From Labilibacter marinus (GTDB lineage: Bacteria; Bacteroidota; Bacteroidia; Bacteroidales; Marinilabiliaceae), in the NCBI RefSeq assembly GCF_001659685.2, contig NZ_LXYE02000024.1, forward strand, positions 62,001 to 126,000: a DNA stretch of 64,000 bases. The letters are read 5' to 3'. The position numbers and the translations under genes are program-made. Under the pieces are notes generated by a model, which ran no database searches, was not told where the DNA came from, and saw only the letters and a list, made by a program, of their open reading frames with translations. Below, piece by piece: positions 46,406 to 55,316 of the stretch. How positions within the stretch are numbered: the first letter of the stretch is position 1; every line of letters starts with the position of its first letter.

Positions 46406-49400
46406 TTGATGAAATTCTTTAATAAAAAAATATTGTTGGTGCTTTGGATAGTAATATTAAATGATCTTTTCTGCTATGCACAATACTCACCAGGCGATAT
46501 TATTCTTATATCAACCAACAGGTACGAAACAAGTAAAATTGAAGCAGAATGGTTTGATGTCACCAAATCACATAAAATAGCAGATGATGGAACAGAAGAT
46601 ACTTCAATTAGACCTGCTATTATTTCAGCGGGCGACAATATTACTTACGTTTCGGAGTTGGTTAATGAGATAGTGCTGAATTACAATATTTATGTTGGTG
46701 CAGGAGGAGGTAAATTCAAGGTTAATTATCACCATAAAAAACTAACAGAGTTGGGTAATATTCGCTATTGGCTCGACGGGGTTTATATGGGAGGATCTAA
46801 AAGGGCTGCACAAAGTACACTTCCCGTTGGTGTTTCGGAATGGCAAGATTTTTTTGATACCAAAATAGTTGAGCTTACTGAAGGTAGGCATACTTTCGGG
46901 TTTAAAATAAATAGAAGTAATAGCCATTTTGTGGATTACTTTGAGCTTATTCCAATCGATGGGGAGTTACCTGCTGCAGAGGAAAGCCTTGAAGATGTTA
47001 CGCTTACTGTAAATGCCCAAAACGGAGTCGTGGAGCAAATTCCGAATAGAGGGGGAAGTAACCTTAAGGGCGACTTGATTAGTTTAAAAGCTATACCTGA
47101 AGAAGGATATAAATTTGTTTCTTGGTCTGAAAATGAAGCGTTAATTGGAGAATCTACTGCAAATCCTGTTGGGATTGAATTAAATAGTAGTAAAACGATT
47201 ACTGCTCATTTCGAAGAAGCAGAACCTGAGTTTGTTCTTACACATCCTCATATATGGGTAAATACATCTGACAAACAAAAAATACTGGAAAATATTGCCA
47301 ACCACGATTGGGCGACAAGCATGCATGCTCAGCTTATAAGTCGTCAGGCAGATAGTAAAGACAGCCATGGCACAAGTCCTCAGAATATATTGTCCGATAT
47401 TCCACTTATTCCTGGAGATAGAACAGAGCATCGTGAAGTTTTGAATAAAGCAGCAGAGTGTGCTATTTTATATTACCTAACCGAAGACGAGGATTATGCG
47501 CAAATAGCTGGAGACATATTATATCACTATGTGAAAAGGCTCGAGAATGAAGATCCACTAACATTACAATTTTATACTCCAAATTTTAATTGGATGATTT
47601 CTACTCGTGAGCATTATCCCAAAATAGGTATAGTCTACGATTTTATTCAACCATTCCTTGTTAAAGAAGGTACCCAAGTTAATAAACTGGAGAGTGGAGT
47701 TATCACATCCGTAGATTTTGATTTTGAAGCCGCTCAAAAGACATTTAAAATGTTATCTGAAAGTGTGCTGAAAGTAGGTGGATTAAAATCCAACCATTCT
47801 GTATTAGAGCTTACGGGGGCTTTATATAATGTGTTATGTATTTCAGATAATGCAGAAAGGGAAAGTTATTTTAATCGTTTATGGAATGGCGATACTAAGC
47901 AAGATGCTATAACCTGGATGATTGATAATTTTACTGAAGAAGAGGGTATGTGGCCTGAATCTGTAGGGTATGCGAAAGCTACCCATAATAGGGTATTAAT
48001 AGGCCTCAATGTGATTGATCGTTACAAGCCTGAATTAAATGTGATAAAAGAAAATCTTCATTTGTTAGATGGGATTTTTATTTTCGAAAATTATAAATAT
48101 CCGAATGGTAGACAAATATCATATGGAGATGGCCATAGAGATGAGTCTGAAACGGATTTTATGATTCGTTCGGTATTAGCTATTAGTGATCGATTAAATT
48201 TAAGCGATTACAAACAGAAAGCTTTCTCTACACTTAAAAAACTTTATGACCAAACAGGAGGATATAACCCGGTGGTTGAGACTCAGAGTTTAGAGTGGGA
48301 TAATCCCTTACAGTTATTGTGGGGTGTCGATATTCCTGATGAGGTTGATGCTTCGGATATTCCTTTGTATAGTACTATCACAGCAAAATATGCAGGTTTG
48401 GTTATGCAGCGGAATTATGTACAAGGCAATAATGAAGATCATGGCCTAATGTATTATACAGGTGGAGCTACATATGTTCATTCGCACGCAAGTGGTATCG
48501 ATATGGAGCTTTATGGTGCAGGATATGTTATAGGGCCAGAGTATGGTAGTAATACTTATGGTACAGATATTCATGAGCAATATGCAGTATCTCACGCAGC
48601 TCACAATACGGTTATTGTGAATGGAGTTTCTAAAAGAGGAGAGAAAACTGATGGTAATTCTACTTGGCAAAATATAGTGGATGAGATAGTATTGGAGGCA
48701 TGCGAACCTAAAGCTTATGAGAATCCAATTTCGCCAAACTTTAGTTTCTCGAGTCAATATTTAGATGATAGTTTCAATAATTGCGATCAGCAACGTACTA
48801 ATAGTATTGTTCGAACGAGTGAAACTTCGGGGTATTATGTGGATGTATTTAGATCTAAGTCAAAAGGTGTCAATTCTTTTCATGATTATCTATTTCATGG
48901 ATTAGGAGACGCCTTGACGCTTAAAGAAGGAAATTTAGAATTATCATTAACATCTACACCTAACAGGTATCAGAATGATATTGGTGATGATAGAAAGCAG
49001 CCAGGATGGCGTTGGTTTACGGATGCCAGGACTTCTGCAGAAACGTCGGGTAGTGTGATTGCTCGTTTTGACCTAAATGAAAGCAATAAGTATTTACACG
49101 TAAATGTTCCTGCTTCATTAAGTAGAGAGTACTCTACAGCATTAGCTCCAGAATCACGTTTTGTAAGTAATGGGTATGACAGTAAAAAAACGCAAATATT
49201 TGTAATGCGTAAATCTGGCGAGGCTTGGGATGAACCATTTGTTGCCATTTATGAGCCATCAGGAAATAATACAAGTACTATACGGTCAACGGAAATGTTG
49301 GAGCTAAATAATAAAGTTGTAGGCGTAAAGGTGGTTTCTAGGGTAGATGATACAACGATAACGGATTATGTTTTATCTAATGATGACGCTGATGCTTCTA

Positions 49401-49801
49401 TTCATTTAACAAATGATAATATTAGTTTTCAAGGAAGGTTTGCAATAGTACGAAAAGCAAAGAAGGGAAGTAATGTAGACATTACCTTATATATTGGATC
49501 TGGCCAGCAGCTTACTTATGAAAATAATACACTGAATGCAGATAGTGATGGGAAAGGCTTGTTAGAGACTAGTATTACAGGTGTTAATGATGATTTATTA
49601 ATCAATAAAATTAAGGTTTACCCTAATCCTTCGGAAAATGGTGTATTTCAATTGTCAGAATGTGTACAATTTAAGGTCTATAATATGGAAGGTGTAGTTA
49701 TTGCTGCAGATGAGACAAATATGATAGACTTAAGTAATTATCCCGCCGGATTTTATTTCTTGGAAATAGGAGCAAGTACCACTAGGTTAGTTAAGAAATA
49801 A
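46406..49801 (+). CDS. Multidomain heparinase II/III-like lyase with T9SS sorting tag
   Basis: Secreted 1131-residue protein. In order: signal peptide (1-26); a beta-rich, possibly carbohydrate-binding domain (about 30-190); an InlB/BACON-like repeat (about 200-285, VTLTVNAQNGVVEQIPNRG); an (alpha/alpha) helical domain (about 290-640); a heparinase II/III-like beta-sandwich domain with His692 and His694 (YVHSHASGIDMELYG) and AAHNTVIVNG; and a C-terminal type IX sorting domain (about 1055-1131, KVYPNPSENGVFQL). It is therefore predicted to work at or outside the cell surface as the initial endo-acting lyase on the polymer. Its core is homologous to the lipoprotein at 50227-52752. Ulvan is the inferred substrate; the CAZy family is not assigned. 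Confidence 0.8.
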   Translation: MMKFFNKKILLVLWIVILNDLFCYAQYSPGDIILISTNRYETSKIEAEWFDVTKSHKIADDGTEDTSIRPAIISAGDNITYVSELVNEIVLNYNIYVGAGGGKFKVNYHHKKLTELGNIRYWLDGVYMGGSKRAAQSTLPVGVSEWQDFFDTKIVELTEGRHTFGFKINRSNSHFVDYFELIPIDGELPAAEESLEDVTLTVNAQNGVVEQIPNRGGSNLKGDLISLKAIPEEGYKFVSWSENEALIGESTANPVGIELNSSKTITAHFEEAEPEFVLTHPHIWVNTSDKQKILENIANHDWATSMHAQLISRQADSKDSHGTSPQNILSDIPLIPGDRTEHREVLNKAAECAILYYLTEDEDYAQIAGDILYHYVKRLENEDPLTLQFYTPNFNWMISTREHYPKIGIVYDFIQPFLVKEGTQVNKLESGVITSVDFDFEAAQKTFKMLSESVLKVGGLKSNHSVLELTGALYNVLCISDNAERESYFNRLWNGDTKQDAITWMIDNFTEEEGMWPESVGYAKATHNRVLIGLNVIDRYKPELNVIKENLHLLDGIFIFENYKYPNGRQISYGDGHRDESETDFMIRSVLAISDRLNLSDYKQKAFSTLKKLYDQTGGYNPVVETQSLEWDNPLQLLWGVDIPDEVDASDIPLYSTITAKYAGLVMQRNYVQGNNEDHGLMYYTGGATYVHSHASGIDMELYGAGYVIGPEYGSNTYGTDIHEQYAVSHAAHNTVIVNGVSKRGEKTDGNSTWQNIVDEIVLEACEPKAYENPISPNFSFSSQYLDDSFNNCDQQRTNSIVRTSETSGYYVDVFRSKSKGVNSFHDYLFHGLGDALTLKEGNLELSLTSTPNRYQNDIGDDRKQPGWRWFTDARTSAETSGSVIARFDLNESNKYLHVNVPASLSREYSTALAPESRFVSNGYDSKKTQIFVMRKSGEAWDEPFVAIYEPSGNNTSTIRSTEMLELNNKVVGVKVVSRVDDTTITDYVLSNDDADASIHLTNDNISFQGRFAIVRKAKKGSNVDITLYIGSGQQLTYENNTLNADSDGKGLLETSITGVNDDLLINKIKVYPNPSENGVFQLSECVQFKVYNMEGVVIAADETNMIDLSNYPAGFYFLEIGASTTRLVKK

Positions 49802-50123
49802 TTCTTTCGATTAGTAAACTTTTTAGTAAAAACATAATGGTTTCTTTTAATGATTATGGTCTATCTTTTCACTCTATTACTCAATAAAAGATTAAAAAAA
49901 GGTAATCAATTTAGGGCGTTCATCTCTGTTTTATAATGAGGGTTAATTTATAAAACAATACTTCATCAGAATACTTAAACGTTCCTTGGAGTTTAGGTTA
50001 ATTAGCTTATACATCTTCTGTAACACCTGCTCTTAAACAAGTTTTTCTATATACGAAACCTTCGAGCTAGTTATGCTTTTGGTGTGTCATTTAATAGGTA
50101 TTGATTGAAAAATAATACCATTG

Positions 50124-50138
50124 TGAAGTATATGTTCA
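50124..50138 (+). promoter_or_regulatory. Shared locus motif, copy 7
   Basis: TGAAGTATATGTTCA is an exact fit and the first of a tandem pair. Confidence 0.7.
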
Positions 50139-50142
50139 AGTA

Positions 50143-50157
50143 TGAAGCATTTGTTCA
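50143..50157 (+). promoter_or_regulatory. Shared locus motif, copy 8
   Basis: TGAAGCATTTGTTCA is an exact fit that begins 19 bases after copy 7 and 84 bases before the next ATG, so both sites face the same side of the helix within about two turns. Confidence 0.7.
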
Positions 50158-50226
50158 AAAATATGAAGATAGGGTAACATAAAGGCGCTCGTTTTTGCAG
50201 TTACTTAGATTCTAAATTCGAAATCT

Positions 50227-52752
50227 ATGCTAAAGGCGTGCTTTTTTAAAAACAATGTAAGTGCTCATATCATCATTTTATTGGTGTTAGGAATACTGCT
50301 TTTTTCGTGTGAGGCTAAGCAAAAAACGAATGTAAAAAGACGTCCTTTTATATTGGTTACTTCTAACGAAAGAGCGCAAGTAATTGAAAAAATAGAAACC
50401 CAAGAGTGGGCAAAGTCGATATATGCTAATTTGATTAATCGAATTGAGAAAGATGTACAATTACATCAAGAAAACCCACATGCTTTTTTAAATAAGTTAC
50501 CCTTTGATAAGGAGAAAGCCAAAGACGGAAAAACTCCACCATTTAAGCAAGTATATCATATTGTTGATGGTGTTCATAAAAATTTAGATAATGCAACAAA
50601 GGAAGAATGGGCTACTGCTGCTGTTCTAGAGAAGTTTTTACAATTAGGTGTTGATTGTGGAATGGCCTATTTTGTAAGTGAGGATAAGAGATATGCGCAG
50701 TGTGCAGTCGATATTTTACATACTTATATCCAAGGAGTGCAGCAACATCAGGTTTCTGATTGGCATGGTCGTGGAGGCTGGCTTTTTCCTGATGATGGTT
50801 TTCGCGAAGTGCGGGTATTAGGAAATAAAGTTCCTTTAGTGTACGATTTTGTAGCAGAATATATCAAAGATGGTGCAAAGGCATATGATTTTGGTAAAAA
50901 GCAAGAGGTTGATTTCTCAATTGAAGACGCGCAACAAGTTTTTAGAACTTATGCTGATATTACCATTAATTACGGACATGCCGGTTCAAATCATTCCGTA
51001 TTAGAAGCCCCTAATATGGTTTATAACGCCTTAGCGATGGAAGATGAAGCTGAGCGTGATAGCTTGTTAAGGTTCTTCTTATATCAAAGTGTACCTCGCC
51101 ATCAGGATGCCTTAGATGTAATGGCCGCCAATTTTAAAGAGAAAGGGGATATCTGGCCAGAAACTTCACAATATCTAAATCACTCAACATCCATAATTAT
51201 AAAATTAATGCTCGTATTGGATAGATATGATGCAAACTTACGCTTAGGAGATAAATATTCTAATGTGCTTTACGCATTGCCATGTCTAGATTTTCTGGTT
51301 TATCCAAATGATGAGTTGATCAGATGGGGTGATGGTAAACGCTTTGGTAGTGCGCCTTATTATAGTTATGAAGATTCTTATGCTTTGGCTGAATTAAATG
51401 GCTTAGTAGAGGTAAGGGAAACTTTTGGTCCATTGATAAATCGTGCCAAGAAGGAGAAAGGATATCAACGTAAAAATATGGAGTCTGTGTTTTGGTATGA
51501 TAACGAAATAGAGGGTGATGTAAAGTCATTTTCATTAAATCGTACCGAGCGTGTATATCATGCGGGAGTCTTTTTACAAAGAAATATCAATACATCTAAT
51601 AAAGTTCAGGATGGATTGATGTGTTTTGTTGGAGGAGCACATATGGTTCATGCCCATGCTGAAGGGATGAATATTGAATTATATGGCGAAGGTGAAGTAT
51701 TAGGCGTTGATAATGGCCGAGGAAAATACGGGTTGGATATTCATGAAAATTATTCCCGTCTTTATGCAGCACACAATACCGTGATAGTAAACGGAAGTTC
51801 TCAAGGAGAAGGTGGTTGGTCTAACTTAGGTATCAATTCGGTTGAGTTAATTTCAATGGAACCTCAAGTAGGGAATGAAGGGGTTTCTCCAAACTACTCA
51901 TTTACCCAAACTAGTTTTATAGACGATAAAGGGGACAAAGCGGAGGCTACGCAAGAACGTACTCTTTCATTAATTAGAACCTCACCAACCACTGGTTATT
52001 ATGTAGATGTATTTCGCTCTAAGTCAAGCCTGCCTAATCAGTATCACGATTATCTATACCATAACATTGGTGATGCTTTAACAATAAAGAATCAAGATTT
52101 ACAATTTAAGGCAACGCCCAATAGATATATGGATAATGCAAATGACGAATGGAAACGCGATAAATTTCGTCATCCTGGTTGGCATTTTTTCAAGGATGTT
52201 AAAACATCTAATAAATACGCACACGATATAGAAGCTCGATTCAATGTGAAACAATTGAAACAAGGTTCAATTTATATGCAACTGTTTGTGCCTGGTTTTG
52301 AGAATCGTGAATATACAACGGTGAATGCACCTCACACTTTTCAAGCGCCATCTCCTTACGATAACTTGGATACGCCAACTTTAATTATTCGAAAAGAAGG
52401 AGAAGCTTGGACTAATCCATTTGTAGTGGTATTCGAGCCATTTAACCAGAAAGAAAAGAATCCAAGTATACAATCAGTAGAGAAGTTGGAACAAAACGGT
52501 ATTTATAAAGGCTTAAAAGTTACAAGCTCTATACCTACGGAAGATATAGTTCAATATATCATCACTCAATCAAAGGGTGAAGTATTCCAAGATTCTTTAA
52601 AAAATATCTCTTTTAAAGGAAGCTTTGCTGTGATTACAGAAAATAGCCAAGGAGAATTAAGAAATATGTACATAGGTGAAGGAGATGAGCTAATTTATAA
52701 CAATAATATACTGAAGGGAAATAAGAACAATTGTGCATATAAAACATATTAA
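50227..52752 (+). CDS. Heparinase II/III-like lyase lipoprotein
   Basis: Exported lipoprotein of 841 residues with lipobox LFSC (Cys28). The helical domain (about 40-430, with GHAGSNHSVLEAPNMVYNALA) and the heparinase II/III-like beta-sandwich (His475 and His477 in MVHAHAEGMNIELYG, then AAHNTVIVNGSSQG) align with the core of the T9SS-tagged protein at 46406-49801. It lacks that protein's N-terminal modules and sorting tag. It is probably a cell-bound partner that degrades shorter oligosaccharides. The GH3 gene starts 22 bases downstream, and the tandem motif lies upstream, so this gene likely opens an operon. Family number and exact substrate are not assigned. Confidence 0.8.
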   Translation: MLKACFFKNNVSAHIIILLVLGILLFSCEAKQKTNVKRRPFILVTSNERAQVIEKIETQEWAKSIYANLINRIEKDVQLHQENPHAFLNKLPFDKEKAKDGKTPPFKQVYHIVDGVHKNLDNATKEEWATAAVLEKFLQLGVDCGMAYFVSEDKRYAQCAVDILHTYIQGVQQHQVSDWHGRGGWLFPDDGFREVRVLGNKVPLVYDFVAEYIKDGAKAYDFGKKQEVDFSIEDAQQVFRTYADITINYGHAGSNHSVLEAPNMVYNALAMEDEAERDSLLRFFLYQSVPRHQDALDVMAANFKEKGDIWPETSQYLNHSTSIIIKLMLVLDRYDANLRLGDKYSNVLYALPCLDFLVYPNDELIRWGDGKRFGSAPYYSYEDSYALAELNGLVEVRETFGPLINRAKKEKGYQRKNMESVFWYDNEIEGDVKSFSLNRTERVYHAGVFLQRNINTSNKVQDGLMCFVGGAHMVHAHAEGMNIELYGEGEVLGVDNGRGKYGLDIHENYSRLYAAHNTVIVNGSSQGEGGWSNLGINSVELISMEPQVGNEGVSPNYSFTQTSFIDDKGDKAEATQERTLSLIRTSPTTGYYVDVFRSKSSLPNQYHDYLYHNIGDALTIKNQDLQFKATPNRYMDNANDEWKRDKFRHPGWHFFKDVKTSNKYAHDIEARFNVKQLKQGSIYMQLFVPGFENREYTTVNAPHTFQAPSPYDNLDTPTLIIRKEGEAWTNPFVVVFEPFNQKEKNPSIQSVEKLEQNGIYKGLKVTSSIPTEDIVQYIITQSKGEVFQDSLKNISFKGSFAVITENSQGELRNMYIGEGDELIYNNNILKGNKNNCAYKTY

Positions 52753-52774
52753 AAAACAACATAATTTAATAATC

Positions 52775-55036
52775 ATGATCAAAAATTCAATCGTATTATT
52801 TATACTGGTGCTAATCGTGAGCGCTTGTAGTACTTCACCTAAAGGAGATGTCTACAAACAAAAAGATGCAAAGATTAAGGATAGAGTAGAAGATTTGCTG
52901 GCACGGATGACCTTAGAAGAGAAAGTAGCTCAGATGCGTATGTTTCATGCGCAATTAGGGGTTGAACTGAATGATAAAGATGAGTTGGAGCTGTCGAAGA
53001 AAGTAGCTAAAAAACTAGAAACGGGAATTGGAGGCATAAAAAACCCTGGCGAACATTATACGCCTACACGATCAGCCATATTAAATAATCAGTTACAGAA
53101 ACATATTATAGAAAACAGTAGGTTAGGTATTCCTGCCTTCTTTGTAACTGAGTCTTACAACGGCGTTGATGCAGAAGGATGTACTAGTTTTGGTCGTCCA
53201 ATAAATATGGCAGCTACCTATAATCGTGAGTTGGTTAAGCAAGTGTATGATGCTGTAGGTCGCGAAGCACGTTTAAGAGGATTGCATTTAACCCATTCCC
53301 CAGAAGCAGATATTGTTCGTGATCCGCGTTTTGGTCGAATGAGCGAGGCTTTTAGTGAAGATACTTATCTAACTACAGAAATGATTGTAAGTGCAATTAC
53401 TGGTTTACAAGGAGATTATGAAGGATTAAAAGGTACGCATATTGGAGCGGTTGCAAAACATTTTGCGGGTTATGCCCAATTAGCTGGAGGTACTAATTTT
53501 GCTTCAATCGAGATTTCTCCTCGTACTTTAATTGATGAAATCTTCCCTCCATTTGAGGCTGCTGTTAAAAGAGCAAATACTTTAGGTGTTATGGCATCTC
53601 ACGGTGATATAAATGGTGTGGCAAGTCATGCTAACCCATGGTTATTAACTGAAGTATTGCGCGATCAATGGGGGTTTGAAGGTTATGTAGTTTCTGATGC
53701 CAATGACGTGGGGCGTTTACATTATTTTATGAAGGTAGCAGAAACTCCGGAAGAAGCAGTTGCATTAGGTGTAAAAGCAGGAGTGGATGTTGATTTATAT
53801 GCTGAGGATGCTTATGCTTTATTGCCTAAAATGGTAGAGAAAGATCCTGAATTACTTTCATATATTGATAGAGCAACACGTCGTGTTTTAAGAACAAAAT
53901 TCGTGTTAGGGTTATTTGAAAACCCTTACATCAAAGTAGAGGAAGTTGATAAATATGTACGTTCTGAAAAAGTGTTGGCTTTAGCTCGTGCTACGGATAG
54001 AGAATCTATTATTCTATTAAAGAATGAAGGTGTTTTACCTATGAGTGCTGATAAAAAGCTAAAGGTGGCTTTAGTAGGTCCTGTATTGGATGAGTCAGTA
54101 AAAGCAAGCTTTGAAGCTATAGCTGGTAGTAAAGTAGAATTTGTTACTGAAAAAGGATTTGATTTAACAGACGAAGTTAGAGGTGTTCCAAATTTAACAG
54201 CTGAGTCAAAACAATTAAAAGGTATAGACAAAATTGTTAAAACCGCTAAAAAGGCAGATGCGATTTTACTATTTGCAGGTGGTGATGGATATACCGCTAA
54301 AGAAGGATTTTTTAACAATGCATTGGGTGATCGTGATAATATAGATCCAGTAGGTTTACAGGATGAGTTATTATTGAAATTGAAGAAATTAGGCAAACCT
54401 GTAATTGTGGTTTTAAAGCACCGAAGAACATTGTCAATCAATACTATTTCAGAAAAAGCTGATGCCATTGTTGATTGTTGGGATTTAAGTGAACAAGGTA
54501 ATTATGCTATTGCTGAGGTTGTATTCGGAAAAGTAAATCCTTCTGGTAAATCTCCTGTAACTGTACCAAGCTCTATTGGACAGATCCCTTTCCATTATAG
54601 TGTAAAAGAAATTAACTTTAAAAAAGGCTATCTATTTGCTAAGAACGAACCGCTTTACCCATTTGGTTTTGGTTTGAGTTATACCAATTTTGAGTATTCG
54701 ACTATGGCTATTTCAGATAGTATTATGAGTGTGGATGGTAAAATTAATGTTAGTATAACAGTTAAAAATACAGGTGAAGTTGCAGGAAAAGAAGTGGTGC
54801 AACTTTATATCAAAGATCTTTATGGTACAGTTGTCCGTCCTATGCAAGAGTTAAAAGGCTTTGAAAAAATTGAACTGAAGGCAGGAGAAAGTAAAAAAGT
54901 AAGTTTTGATATAACACCTGAGATGCTTGCTTGCACGGGTTGGGATATGACTAAGAAAGTTGAGAAAGGGGCATTTGAAGCTAGAATTGGTAGCTCTTGT
55001 GCATCATTTAGTACGCTTAACTTTCGCGTTGAATAA
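52775..55036 (+). CDS. Glycoside hydrolase family 3 lipoprotein
   Basis: GH3 exo-beta-glycosidase of about 753 residues with lipobox VSAC. The N-terminal barrel shows AKHFAGY and the nucleophile Asp in GYVVSDAND. The alpha/beta sandwich contains WDLSEQGNYA, an unusual version of the common W-x-P-G-E-x-G-G stretch, and a C-terminal fibronectin III-like domain ends the protein. ATG 52775 gives the lipoprotein signal; the upstream in-frame ATG overlaps the lyase gene. In ulvan loci GH3 enzymes remove beta-xylose, which would be its expected role here, though beta-glucosidase activity cannot be excluded. Confidence 0.88.
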   Translation: MIKNSIVLFILVLIVSACSTSPKGDVYKQKDAKIKDRVEDLLARMTLEEKVAQMRMFHAQLGVELNDKDELELSKKVAKKLETGIGGIKNPGEHYTPTRSAILNNQLQKHIIENSRLGIPAFFVTESYNGVDAEGCTSFGRPINMAATYNRELVKQVYDAVGREARLRGLHLTHSPEADIVRDPRFGRMSEAFSEDTYLTTEMIVSAITGLQGDYEGLKGTHIGAVAKHFAGYAQLAGGTNFASIEISPRTLIDEIFPPFEAAVKRANTLGVMASHGDINGVASHANPWLLTEVLRDQWGFEGYVVSDANDVGRLHYFMKVAETPEEAVALGVKAGVDVDLYAEDAYALLPKMVEKDPELLSYIDRATRRVLRTKFVLGLFENPYIKVEEVDKYVRSEKVLALARATDRESIILLKNEGVLPMSADKKLKVALVGPVLDESVKASFEAIAGSKVEFVTEKGFDLTDEVRGVPNLTAESKQLKGIDKIVKTAKKADAILLFAGGDGYTAKEGFFNNALGDRDNIDPVGLQDELLLKLKKLGKPVIVVLKHRRTLSINTISEKADAIVDCWDLSEQGNYAIAEVVFGKVNPSGKSPVTVPSSIGQIPFHYSVKEINFKKGYLFAKNEPLYPFGFGLSYTNFEYSTMAISDSIMSVDGKINVSITVKNTGEVAGKEVVQLYIKDLYGTVVRPMQELKGFEKIELKAGESKKVSFDITPEMLACTGWDMTKKVEKGAFEARIGSSCASFSTLNFRVE

Positions 55037-55039
55037 AAG

Positions 55040-55264
55040 ATGAAAATGAGTCTTAGTTTATCAGATATTAATTGCCCTCAAATAGAGTTTATATCACTCT
55101 ATCATAACGAGGGTTATTCATCTTATATTTCAAGAGATAAGATAGATGCTGATGTTTTAAGAATTCTTGAGTATGTCTCTTTTCAATATGCTTTTATTAA
55201 TATGATGGGAGGCGGATTTCTTATTGTTGATGGAATAAGAAAACAAATAGTATTTCGAAATTAA
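55040..55264 (+). CDS. Small hypothetical protein
   Basis: A 74-residue reading frame starting three bases after the GH3 stop and ending 52 bases before the next gene. It has no signal peptide, membrane segment or motif that I recognise. Its position inside a compact operon supports it; short length and lack of similarity argue against it. It could also be read-through noise in a 280-base gap. Confidence 0.35.
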   Translation: MKMSLSLSDINCPQIEFISLYHNEGYSSYISRDKIDADVLRILEYVSFQYAFINMMGGGFLIVDGIRKQIVFRN

Positions 55265-55316
55265 AAAGTTGAAATCTGCACATCAAAACAAAATTCTTAA
55301 TAGGTAAAAGAATAAA

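Larger units (their letters stand above)
49802..50226. other. Intergenic region with tandem regulatory motif
   Basis: 425 bases with no gene seen. They hold a 9-bp hairpin GTTTTATAA/TTATAAAAC (49928-49956) and two tandem exact copies of the shared motif close to the next start. Confidence 0.65.

Noticed and set aside
30630-50160. Reading the shared motif as a CRP/FNR-type site
   Set aside because: Some copies start TGTGA, but the second half-site is TTCA rather than TCACA and the spacing differs from the 16-bp CRP core.
53926-54468. 180-residue minus-strand reading frame
   Set aside because: It is antisense to the GH3 gene, is Ser/Phe/Lys-rich and looks like a complement artefact.
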